From: Phytopseudomonas dryadis
GTDB lineage: Bacteria; Pseudomonadota; Gammaproteobacteria; Pseudomonadales; Pseudomonadaceae
Assembly (NCBI RefSeq): GCF_004327355.1
Contig: NZ_QJUM01000027.1
Span: 1-64,000, forward strand
Length of the DNA stretch: 64,000 bases
Direction of reading: 5' to 3'
In this document: piece after piece, positions 50,301 to 62,300 of the stretch
How positions within the stretch are numbered: the stretch's first letter is position 1
Layout: every line of letters starts with the position of its first letter
The notes under the pieces: generated by a model
What the model was told of the DNA's origin: nothing
Database searches by the model: none
Seen by the model: the letters and a program-made list of their open reading frames with translations, nothing else
Made by a program: the position numbers and the translations under genes

Positions 50301-53300
50301 TTGATGCGGATGTCGATGCGCCCGCCACGCAGGGTGTTGCTGCCGCTCATCTCGAAGGCGTCCGCGGCCAGCGCCGCACCACCCTCGCCGAGAATGCGTA
50401 CGGCCTGGCTCACATGCGCCGGGTCGCTGTTGATCAGGTTGTTGAAGGCAATGCCGATGCTTTCGCCGTTGCCCAGGATACCGCCGTTGCCCGGCGTGCT
50501 GGAGGCAACTGCGAGATACGGCTGGGTATTGATCTGCACGCCCTTGCCATTGCCCTGCATGACCTGGCCGCCAACGCCGAGCAGCTCACCGCCCTGCGTG
50601 TACTGCTGCCAGTAGATGGTCTGGTAGACGCCGTCGGCGTCGGCTTCGAGCAGTAGATACGTGTTGCCACTGCCGACACTGATCAGCCCCTGCTGCACCT
50701 GCAGGCTCAGTTGGCTGAGGGCGGTACTGATCGACTCGGCATCGACCTGGCCACGCTCGATGGCCTGCACGCGGTAGTCGAGCTGCTCGCCGAAGCCGCG
50801 GAAGGTCGCCAGATACAACTGCTTGTCGCGCAGATAGAGCACGTACAACTGGCCATTGAGCCACTGCACATCCACCGGGGCACCGAGCAGATCGGCCTTC
50901 AGGCTGCCGTCGAAGGGAATGGTCGGCAACGGCGCCTGCATGCCCAGCTCGTTGCGCGCCAACGGCAGGAAGCGCACGTAACCGGTACCCAGGTCGTTGG
51001 CCGCGGCCACCGCCAGGGCGCCACGCTCGCGCTCCACGGCCAGATCCAGGGCACGGTGGTTGGGCAGGCTCAGGCCGGCCACCAGCAGCGGCCGGGCCAG
51101 GTCGTTGATGTCGACCACCTGCACGCCATCGCGGTCGTTGGCCAGGTAGACCAGGCTGTCGAGCACCTCCAGCCCCAGCACTGGCTGCGCCAGACGCAGT
51201 TGAGACAAGCGAATCGGTCGCTCCCACAGGCCGATGTCGTAGATTTCCAGGCCGGCAGTCATCAGGAAGCGGTTGCCGGTGGTGGCCGCGGCGCCGGCCT
51301 TGACCCCGACGAACAGACGATCCTCGACCACCTGGGCGGCGCCGATCTGCATCGGCGGATAGTTGGGCAGGATGACGCCCAGGCCCTGCGGCAGCGTGTA
51401 GGAGATCGAGCCGACCTTGACCTCGCGGGTCTGGGCGCCACTGGGGATGCGCAGGTACAGGTCGTAGATGTCCGGGTCTATCACCCCAGGCACGATAAAG
51501 CTGAAGCGACGCTGGGTCTCGACGTCGTCGTGCAGGTCGATGCTGATCTGCCCCGGCTCTTCCACCAGCGGGCTGCGCCCGGTGTACAGCTCGGTGTCGC
51601 CATGGCGTGCGCGCAGCACCACCCGGGTGCCGGGCAGCAGCACGTCCTGGTCGGCGTCGATCTGCACGCGGGTACCACCGGTCTTGCTGGCGGCATCCGG
51701 GCTGATACGGTAAACGACCTTGTCCAGGGCCTGCTCGGCACCGATCATGATGGCGCCGAGGTAATCGTCGCGCAGACCGCCGTCATCCAGGCGCAGGTGC
51801 CACTGGCCCGGGGTCAGCGGCAGCATGTCCAGGGCATGGGCGGGGATCGCCAGTTGCTCGGCACCGAGCCACTGCAATTGTACCGGGTACTGGTTGATGA
51901 AGCCCTTGACGCTGCTGGAGAAGCCGCTGCCGTGGATACGGATTTCATCCTGGGTGCCGCGGTGCACCCGGGCGTTGTCCAGGGAGCGGATGCGCGGCTG
52001 GATAGCACCAGCGGGCGCCACCTGAAAGTCCACCTGATAGGGTGCCCATAGCCCGGCACCACGCAGGTTGCGGGCCTGCTCGACGCGCAGGCGCAGGTGC
52101 GCTTCAGGGGTAGCGGTGAAACGCAGGGCGAAGCGCGTGGCGGACTGACCGTCACCGTTGAGCGCCTGCAGGCTCGGTGGCGTCAGCGGCCGCGCCTCGT
52201 TGCCCAGGTCGAGCAGTTGCAGGCTGCCGGCGGCGTCCAGCGAAGCCAGGGTCACCGGCTCGTTGAAGGTCAGCTCGATGGCCTGCTCGCTGGCCGGGAC
52301 CACGCCGTCCTGCCGCACGCTGGCGTCCAGCACCAGGGCGCCGGGCAGCTCCAGCAGGGTCAGGCCGTCGGTGCCGGAACCGGCCACCAGACGGTTGTTG
52401 AACAGATCCAGGGCCTCGATGCGCTCCTGGTTGCCGGCCGACACCACCCGCGGTTGCAGCGGCTCGCTGAGGTCGAGCACCACCACGCCGCTGTCGGCGG
52501 CGACGAACAGCAGGTTACCGGCCAGGCGCAAACGCACACCGCGGCCGGGGCTGGCCTGCAAGGCACTGCCCAGATCCACCTGCACGCGCTGCTGCGGCTG
52601 CTCGCGATCGATGATCTCCAACCCGCGACTGCCCACCGCAACCAGCAGGTAGCGGCCGTAGGCCAGGGCATCCTGTGGGTTGCCGGCGAAGCTGAAGCTA
52701 CGCGTCTGGCTCGGGTCGAACAGGTTCAGGGCGCGAATCTCGCCATCCTTGCCGTCGATCGGCACCGCCAGGGACTCCGTCCAGCCCGGGCAGTTGGCCC
52801 AGGCGGCGCTGCGCAGGTTGCCGCCGCTGAACAGCCAGCCGTCCTCGAACTGCAGCAGGGCGCCGCCCTGGAGGGCCTCGGGGCCGGCCAGGCGTACCGG
52901 ATCGTCGCCGTCCTGGTAGTTCAGCGCCAGCAGCGGGCGACCACTCGATGGACCCGTGGCGAAAGCACAGGTCTGGCTGTCCGGTGGCTCGGCCTCCACC
53001 GACACCGAGGCGGCGTAAAGCCCGGCGCCGTGCTTGATCAGGCGACTGATGGGCGCCCGCAGGTCTTCTTCGTGGATCAGTTGCAGGCCGTTCTGCTCGT
53101 CCAGGTTCAGGCGGGCCACACCGCCCAGGCCGCTGGCCACGTAAAGGCGCTTGCGCCAGGTGTTTTCTTCCCACTCCAGGGTCGGGGTGACGCGCAGCGA
53201 ATCGATACCGACCGGGAAATCCTGGCCGGCCTGGCGGTCGAGGATCTGCTGCTCTTCCTCGCTCGGCTCGACCGAACCAGCGAACAGGGCGGCGCCTGCC

Positions 53301-56300
53301 AGGCGTGCTTCGATGGCCATCGCCTGGGACTTGAGCGTCAGCCGCTGGACATCGCTGGGCAGTGACATCGCGCCACCGACCAACTGCGGCTTGGCCGGAT
53401 CCTGCACGGAGAAGCTCGCCGCACGGTAGGTTTCCGGCAGCCAGCCGCCGGCCACCAGGGCCTGGCGGGTGTAGCCATTGACCATGTAGCCGCCGTTGCT
53501 GAGCGCCACGCCGGTATCCTGATCGATCCATACATCACTGGGGAAGATCAGCGAAGGATGCAGTTCGGAGAGCTTGCGCAGGCCGTAGCCGAAGCCCTTT
53601 TCGCCACTCAGACGAGCCTGGTTGCCGTAGCGGTCTTCGCCCAGCACCTCGGCCCGGCCCGGCGCGCCACGCGGGGTGAGAACGCGCATGCGGTCGCTGG
53701 CCAACACCTCGATCCGGCTCGCGGGCAAGCCGCCGATACGCACCTTGAGGCCATCCTGCACGCTGTTACCGGGCTCGAAGCCTTCACCGGTAATGGTGAC
53801 CGAGCTGTCGCCGGATACCGGCCCCCAGAGCGGTGCCAGGGCGTCGAAACGGATGGGTGCGTCGACCAGCAGCGCACCTTCGAGCACCGCCTGCTGCCAG
53901 ATGCCATCGCGCAGCACCGCCAGGGTCAGGTCGTAGTACCCGGCATGGGCCAGGGCCGGCACACTGACCTTGAGCACCGCCGGGGTATTGTCGCCGTCAC
54001 GGGTGACACCTTCGATCTGCAGGGCGCGGTCGCCGGCATACAGACGCACATGCGCCAGGTTGGCCGGCAGTCCCAGGACGCTGACACTGACCAGACTGGC
54101 ACTGTCGCGAGCGATCCGGCGCGGCACCACAGCCTGGATCGACAGCGCATCGTCGCGCCCGCCGCGGTAAGTCAGGGCCACCCGCTGAGCACTGGCCAGA
54201 CGCTGCAACACCATCACCTGGTCACTGTTGCCGAGCGGCTTGACCGAGGCCACCCCGGCCTCCACCAGCAGAGTCAGCGAATCGCCGCTCTGCAGGCGCT
54301 CGGCCGCACCGGCGTCAAGCAGCAGGCGGGCATCGTTGTTGACGATCTGCACACTGGCGGCCAGCCTGCCGCCCTGGGCATCGAGCAGGGCGAAGCGGGC
54401 CAGGTTGGCCGGATACAGGTCGATGGCCTTGTTGAAACGCGCCACCAGTTGCAGGCTGCCATCGGGCTGGCGGTCGAGGATGCGGTTCTGCGGGTCGACG
54501 GCGATCAGCTTGAGCAGCACGTCGGGTACCACCTGCAACAGGCTGCCCTGGGCATCCACGCCGCCGGCATGGGCCGAGTAGTCGCCGGCCACCACGCTCT
54601 CCACCACGCCGCCGGCGGACAGGCTGTCGCCCGCCTTGGGCCGCAGCGGATCCGTTACGTCGACCATCAGCACACCCTTGTCACCCCGCGCCACGTAGAG
54701 GGTGTTGGCGTTCAGGTCGAGATCGAATACATGGCCGATGTCGTTGAGCCGCGCCACGATCACCGGCGCCTGCGGGTTCTGCAGGTCGACCACGGCGATG
54801 CCGCTGGCGCCGGCGGCCACGTAGGCGTAGCGGCCCTGCAGGGTCACCCGGGTGCCCGGCAGATCCAGGCCGCCGAGGCGCTGCAGGCCCTGGCTGGCAC
54901 TCTGGGCGAATACCTGGAAGCCGCCGCTGCCATTCTGCTCGACACTGGTCAGACGGTTGTTGCGGTAATCGAAGCTGCCGCCCACGGAGACGATCAGGCC
55001 GGCCTCACCGGCACTGGCGGGCTGGCTGGCGACATCGAGGATCGGCGTCGTCGGATCGGCGGCCATGCGTTGCACCAGATAGGTCTTGGCCGGCAGGAAG
55101 GCATCGACCAGGCCGACCCCCTGCTCGCCCATCGCCAGCAGCACCCGGGCATTGCGTACGCGCAGACCGCGTACCTGGTTGCCGGGTAGTTCCAGGGCGC
55201 CGATCAGGGTGGTTCTGCTCGGATCCAATTCGTCGAAGGCAACGGTGAACAGGCGCGCCGCTTCCGGCTGTCCGGCACCGTTGAGGCGCACGGCGGTGAT
55301 GTAGACGCGGTCGCTGCCGCCCTCGAAATAGGGTTCCACGCCGACCGCGATAAAGCCGGTCGGCAGGGCGATACGCGAGAGGATACGGTCGTCACTGCGG
55401 TCGCCGTTGCGGTCGATCAGTTGCAGCAGCGCATCGGGATTCAGCGGCTTCTGCGGATCGCCGGTGTAGTTGCCGGCGTTCAGATCGTAGACCAGCACGC
55501 CGTTCTCGCCCTGGGCGGCGAACAGGTAGCTGCCGGATGGGTCCAGGGCCATGTCGTAGATACGGCCCTTGTCGCGTACCTGCGCCTGTGGCGGCTGCTG
55601 GTAGGTAAAGGCCTTGCTCAGTACACCCTGCTGACCGTTGACCAGACTGACCTGCACATCCACGGTACCGATCGGGCCCGCCGGTACCGTGACTTCCAGG
55701 GTCTCGGCGTCCAGCACCTTGTAGCTCTCGGCCTGCACGTCGCCGAAGCGGATGCTCATGGCGCCCGCTTCGCTGCGGAAGCCCTGGCCCTTGATCTGCA
55801 CCAGCGAACCGCCGTTGAGCGAGCCCTGGGCCGGAGTCAGCGAACGCAGCAGCAACGGTTCGACGAACTGCACCGCGCCGACCCGCGAGGCCTTGCTGCC
55901 GTTGCCACTGGTCACCGTCAACGTGGCCGGGCCGGCCAGGCTGGCCGGCGCCTGCACGCGGAAGCGCGACCGCCCGTCGGCCAGAGTCTCGATCAGTTCG
56001 CCGCTGGCACTCTGCCCGGAAAGAGCGAACTGCGGCTGCCCGCTGACGCCGGCCAACAGTACCTCGAGTTCGCCACCGGCGACATCGAGCATGGCCGGTG
56101 CGCTGCCAAGAATGGCTACCTGGGCGCCGCCGCCGCTGCCGCTGCGGAACTGCACCTGATGCTCCATCAGGCCACGGCTGCGGCGGCTGGCCAGATCGCC
56201 CTTGAGCAGGATGCGGTAGGCGGCGTTGGCGATCAGTGGCTGACGCGGCTGCAGCAGCAGAGTGCGCTGATCGGCGCTGCGGCTGATGTCGAAGGCCACC

Positions 56301-59300
56301 GCGCTGGCCGGCTGGTCGTCGCGGGCATCGAGCTGCAGGCTCAGATGCTGGCGCAACTGCCCATCGTCGAGCGCAGCCAGGCCGCGACTGAAGTTCAGGG
56401 TCAGCGGGCTATCCAGGGGCACACCGTCGGCCTGGTCGCGGGGCGAACTGCCCACCAGTTCCAGGGTCAGCAGATCCACCAGGCCCAGGTGGGAGATGGT
56501 GTCGCCGTCGCTTTTGGCGTTCACCGAGAAGGCGGCGATGCCCTGTTCGGTGAGCACCAGCGGGTTGCTGCGCCAGGGTTTGGCCAGCTCGCCGCTGCCC
56601 GGAGCCACCAGACAGGGGTAAGGCAGGCTCAAGGCGTCGAGCAGGCCGATGTTGTCGATGCGGCTGAAATCGTAGAAGCCGAGGTAGCCCTGCATGCCTT
56701 TCTCGCAGGTGCTGCTGGTCGACCCGCCCAGGTTCAGGCTGATCCCGGTGGTGCTGAAGGCTTGGATGCCCTTGCTGCTGCCCGGCACGCTGAAGCCGCC
56801 GGACTGGTAGCGGCCAAGCTCGCGCAGGAAGGCCGGGCGGCTGGCGTCGTACAAGGTCGGGCCACTGCTGTCGAGGAAGCGCTGGCCATCGCTGGTCAGG
56901 CCGCTGAGGCCGGCGATGCGCGACTCGCCCAACTGCGGCAGGGACGGCTTGCTCAGGTCGAACAGCACCCGGTTGCTACCGTTGACCACGTGCAGCGTGT
57001 CACCGATCACGCTGATGTCCTGCACGCTGTTCAGCGCCTGGGCGCGACCGCCCAGGGTGGCCTGGGTCAGCCGGCGGATCACGCTGGGGCGTAGCGGGTC
57101 GGCGATGCTGACCACCGCCACACCTTCGCTACCGGCCGCGATCAGCAGCAGGCCCTGGTGGGCGATGACCTTTTCGGCGATACCGGCGAACGGCAGCGGC
57201 AGGCTGAAGCGCACGCCCCTGTCCTTGCCCGCCGGTTGTTCGTCGAGGCGATCCGGGTCGCGCACTTCACGGTCGTAGACCAGCAGCACGCTGCGGCCTT
57301 CATACTCGGTGTCGATATAGGGAAAGCTGTGGCCGCGGGCGGTAACGTACAGTTGCTGCTCGGCCAGGGCCATGGCGCTGGGCTGCAGATCCTGGGGCAG
57401 GTTGTAGTAGCCCAGGCCATGGCGCGGCGCGGCATCGCCGAGTTTCGCCGGGTCATACTTGACCAGGCTGATCCAGCCCGGCGCATAGTAGTGCTCTACC
57501 TGCTCCAGGCTGAACACCTGTTCCGGGCGCGGGCCCCTGAGTTCGCCACGGCCAAGCACGTAGACCAGGCGCAACTGGCTGTCCGCTGCCAGATCGACGA
57601 TGTTGCCCGGTGGCAGCTTCAGCGGATCGGGTACGTAGTCGCTGATCCCGCCGCGCTCGAGCTGGGCCAGGCGCCGGTCGATCGTCTCGACGGTCATTGG
57701 CGGCTCGCTTTCCAGGCTGCGATCGACCTGCAGGCGGCCATAGAAGAGTGCGTTGCGCTGCACATAATGACGGCCCAGTTCGTCGCTCAGTTCGATGTCG
57801 ATGAAGCCGCGGTAGGCACCGCCCTCCTCGTCACGCAGATCAGGGGCGAGCAGGCTCATGCGCTCGGCGCTGTACAGGCGCAGATCGTCGGAACCGACCT
57901 TGAACTCCAGCACCGACTGAGGTTCGCCGCTCTTGTAGGCCTTGAGCCTGAGGCCGGCGTGGAAACCCTTGCCGACCAGCTCGACGCGGTCGTTACGACC
58001 GCTCTGGGCGACCCGCACCACGGCCGGGGTAAGGTGCGAAACGGACAGTTCATCGACGAACACGAAGCCACCCAGCACGGTGTCGGACAGGCCCGCCGTG
58101 GTGTTGACGGTGACCGAGGCCGGGCCGGCGTAGTTGGGCACGGTCTTGGCGTACAGGCGTATCAGGCCACTGTCGGCATCGACCTCGCGGCGTTCGATCA
58201 CCAGCGGCTCGCCGCCGACCACCAGGGTCGCGCCATCGCCGAAGTTGGCCCCACGTACGATGATCTCGGTGCCGCCACGCACGTCGCCGACGTTGACGCA
58301 GGCGCTGCGCTCTGCGCTCTCGCGGGTGCAGATGGCTTGGATATCCGGGTACTGGGCATCCACGGCCGCGGTGCTGAAGCTGAACAGGTAGTCGGCCGCC
58401 AGGGGCTGCCCGGTGATCGGCGTCAGGCCCTGCTTGAGGCGCACGTAATAGCGCTGGCGCGGGGTCAGGCTCTGGCCTTCCTTGCGCAACAACTGGATGC
58501 GGCGCTTGCTGGTGTCGTCGCCACGGGCGGCGAAGCCCAGCTCGAACAATGCGGTGACGTCACGGCCGATCTGCGCATCGCCCTCGAGCACCTGCACGTG
58601 CTCATCGAGCCGAGTATCGCCGGGCAATACCGCCGAGAGTTCGATGAGGATCTGCGTCAACTGGGTGCTGACATCCGCTTCGCCGACGTTGGGGCTGTGC
58701 TGCAGCACGGTCAGCGCCGGCATGTCGATGCGGCCGATACCGCCCTTGCCGGCGGCCACCTGCACGGCACCACGGGCCAGGGTCACGCCACGGGCGGCGA
58801 AGTCGTCCTCGCTGGCCTGGCGATGCACCATCACGGGGACGCTGGCATCCAGGCCGTTTTCCCCGACCCGGGCCAGGTCGATGATCTGCACCAGGCTCTG
58901 AGCTGGCTTGTCTTCCTGGTCGGAGAGCAACTGGGTGACATAGGCCAGGTTGCCGGACACCTGCACGTTGTAGAGACCGTCGGCCACCAGATCGGGGCGA
59001 TGCGGTACTACATCCACCACCTGAACCAGACGTGGTTGATCCGGTTCGCCGATGTCGATGCGAGTCAGGCGCGCGGCATCGCTGCCGCCGGCCATGTCGG
59101 TGACGTACAACTGGTTGCCCACCAGGTGCAGGCGGTTGGCCACGCCCAGGGTGTCGATACGCGCTACCACCGGCATCGCCGGGGTGCTCAGGTCGGCCAC
59201 CACCACGCCCTCTTCGGAGGCGGCGATATAGGCGTAGTGGCCGCGTACCTTGACGTCGCGGGCGAAGCCGTTGGGCTTGATGTAGCCCACGTGGTAGGGC

Positions 59301-62300
59301 GCGGTCAGGTTGCTGATGTCGATCACCTGCACGCCGCCGTTGCCGTTGGCCACCAGCGCCAGGTTGCCGCTGCGGGTCAGGCCGTAGACATCCGGGTAGG
59401 GCATGTCTACGCGGCCACTGAGTAGATAGGGCAGGCCGAACTGACCATCGCCGTTGCGCTGGCCGAACAGCAGCAGCTCGCCGGCCTGATTGTCCAGATA
59501 CAGGGCGCCGGTACCCTCCCCGGGGGTGTCGCCGCCGAGCCAGTCGGCACGGATTTCCGCGCTCAGTTGATCGACGAAGGCACAGGCCGGGGAGCCCTGC
59601 TGGCAGTAGCCGCCGGCCAGACCCGACTTGCTCGCCAGCACGATGTTCTCGTCGCTGAGCAGCTCGCCGATGCTGCCGCTGAAAATTTCCGCGGCGCTGT
59701 TGAGCAACGGCGAATAAGCGAAGAAATCACCGGCCTGATTGCTCTGCGCTTCGTCCACGGCATCGAGAATGAAGATACCGGTGCGCGCCGGCGGGTTGGG
59801 CTGTTTAAGGGCCTTCTCGTCGAGCAGGCCAAGGCCCTGCTCGATACGCAGCGGATCGACGCTGGACCAGGCGGCGAGCATGGCACCGCTGCGATCCAGG
59901 GCGCGGTACTGGTCGACCGCGGTGTAGTAGACACCCTTGCCCGCGGCCTGGGCATTGGCCCGTGGCGCGATGAAGCGGCGCTCGCTCAGCGGCCAGCCGA
60001 CCTCGTGGTAGCTATCGCGGGTAACCTTGTGGTTGGGCGTGACTACGCTGGTGAGCAGATGCAGGCGCTCGTTGCGCAGGCCAGTGCGGCGCAGCACGTC
60101 ACCCTGGTTGAAGTCAGCCCAGTAGATGAAATAGTGCTTGTCCGGGTCGCTCACAGGCGTCGTGTCGCCGGGGGCGCGCTGGTCGTCGCGGAACAGCGAC
60201 AGGGGATATTCGTCGGCTACCTGCCATTGCCCGCCGGCGTCCTGGTACTCGCGGCGCCAGAGCATCTCGACTTTCTCGATGGCGCCGCCCATGTCCTCCA
60301 CCGACACCACCGCGCGCAGGCCCTCGCCCATGGTCAATACGTCACGGTCGATCGGCGCGAGCAGCGACAGGCGCGGCACCACGGTATCTTCCAGCTTGCC
60401 CACACGCACGATCTGCGATTCGCCGGCCTGGCCAAGCAGGTCGTAGGCGATGGCCTGCACGGTGAAGCCCTGCACCCCGGCCGGCGCGGCCAGTTGGGCG
60501 CGGTAGACGTGATCCTGGGCATGGCTGCCGACCTGCTGGCCGTAGCTCTGCTCGCTGGAGACCACCGGCACGCCATTGACATAGAAGGTCACGTGGTCGA
60601 TGCCTTCCGGCCCCAGGTCGTCGAAGGCTTCGACGAAGACTTCCAGATCCTGACCATCGATGATCACCGCATTGTCGTTGTCCGGTTTGACGATACGCGC
60701 CTGGGGCGCCGTGTCGGCCTTGATGCGGATGCTGCCGGGCAGGTCGACCAGGGCCGATTCGTAGCCATCCAGGTCACGTGCCTGAGCACGTATGCGCAGC
60801 ACCTGATCGACACGCCCGCTGGGCACCTTGAAATGGAACTGGTAGGGCGCTGCAGAATCTTCACCCAGGGGCTGATACTGAGGCTCGCTATCGACCGGGC
60901 CGATGGCGTAATACAGCGCGGCACTGTCCACCCCCACTTCCGGGTCGCTGGCCTGCACCTGGAACACCACGCCACGGCCCTCGGTCAGCTCGCTGACCTC
61001 GCCCATGGCGAAGCCGCGGGCATCCAGCAGGCGGATGGCATTGACCTCGGGCACCTGGTTACGCAGCAGGCGTACCGGAATCTTCTCGCTGCTCTCGTTG
61101 CCGCTGGGGTCGCGTGCGACTATCTGCAACTGCATGTCCAGGGCTTCGGGCAACTGCTCGCTGCTGCCCAGGTACTCGGCGATGCTGCCCACCGGCAGGT
61201 TGCCGGTGAACGGGCCGGACAGCAGCAGGCGGTCGGCAACCCGCTCGTCGGCGCTGAAGCTGCCGTCGCCGTTGCGGTCGACGTACAGACCCAGACTCAG
61301 CGAGCCGACCCGCACGTTGTCGCTGACCTCGAGTTGGTAAGGCAGGTTGCGCTTCTCGGCGACGCTGGCGCCACTGGCCACCGGCAGCCTGACCTGCAGC
61401 AGTGGTGCCTGCTCGTCCTTGTTCACCCGCACCCGCACCGGCGTCGGCGTGGTCACGCTGCGACCCTTGCCGTCGGCGCGCCGCTCCTGGGCGGTGGCGG
61501 TCAGGCGCAGGTCGGTGCCAGCCTGGCCATAGGGCACTTCGATGAGAAATTCGTAAGGGAAGACCATGTCGGTCAGGCTGCGGTCGCCGCCCTTGATCCC
61601 GCCGACGTTGAGCACCACGCGGTCGATGCCGACGTCGTCCACGGCGTTGACCTGCACCAGCAGCAACTGGCCTTCAGTGGTTTCGCTGTTGTCCCTGGGC
61701 GTGCCTATGACCAGGCTCGGCTGCTGGTCCTCGGTGATTTCCACGCTGAACTGTTCTTCCGCGCGGTGCGCATCCAGGTCACCGTGGGCCACACCGTAGG
61801 TATCCACCGCTTCCAGGCTGAGCTGCACCTGATTGGCAGCGGGATTCTGCGCATCGAAGGCCGGCATCGGCACCGAGAAGGCGTAGGGCGACTGGCGCAG
61901 GCGCATCTCGTAGGGCACCTGGCCGTTGCCGTAGGTGGCGCGCACGTGCACATACTCGACGCCGACATCATCGAAGGCCTTGACGTTGACATACAGTGGA
62001 TTGCCTTCCACCACACGGGCGCCGGGCAACGGCTCGACCACGTCGATCACCGGGCGGGCGTCGACGTTGATCGGGAAACTGTTGATCAGCTCACTGCCGT
62101 TGGCGGCGTCGAAGCCTTCGAGCTTGAGGCGCACGTTGACCCGCTCGACCTGGGACGGGTCGACACCGAAACCGTCGATGATCTGCGCCAGACGGTCGAC
62201 GTGGATCAACTGGCTGTACTCGGGGGTGTCGATGTTCAGGGTGCTGATCGGCTCGTAGTCGTCGGCCGGGATGGCGTCGATGCTGCGCACCAGGCTGAAT

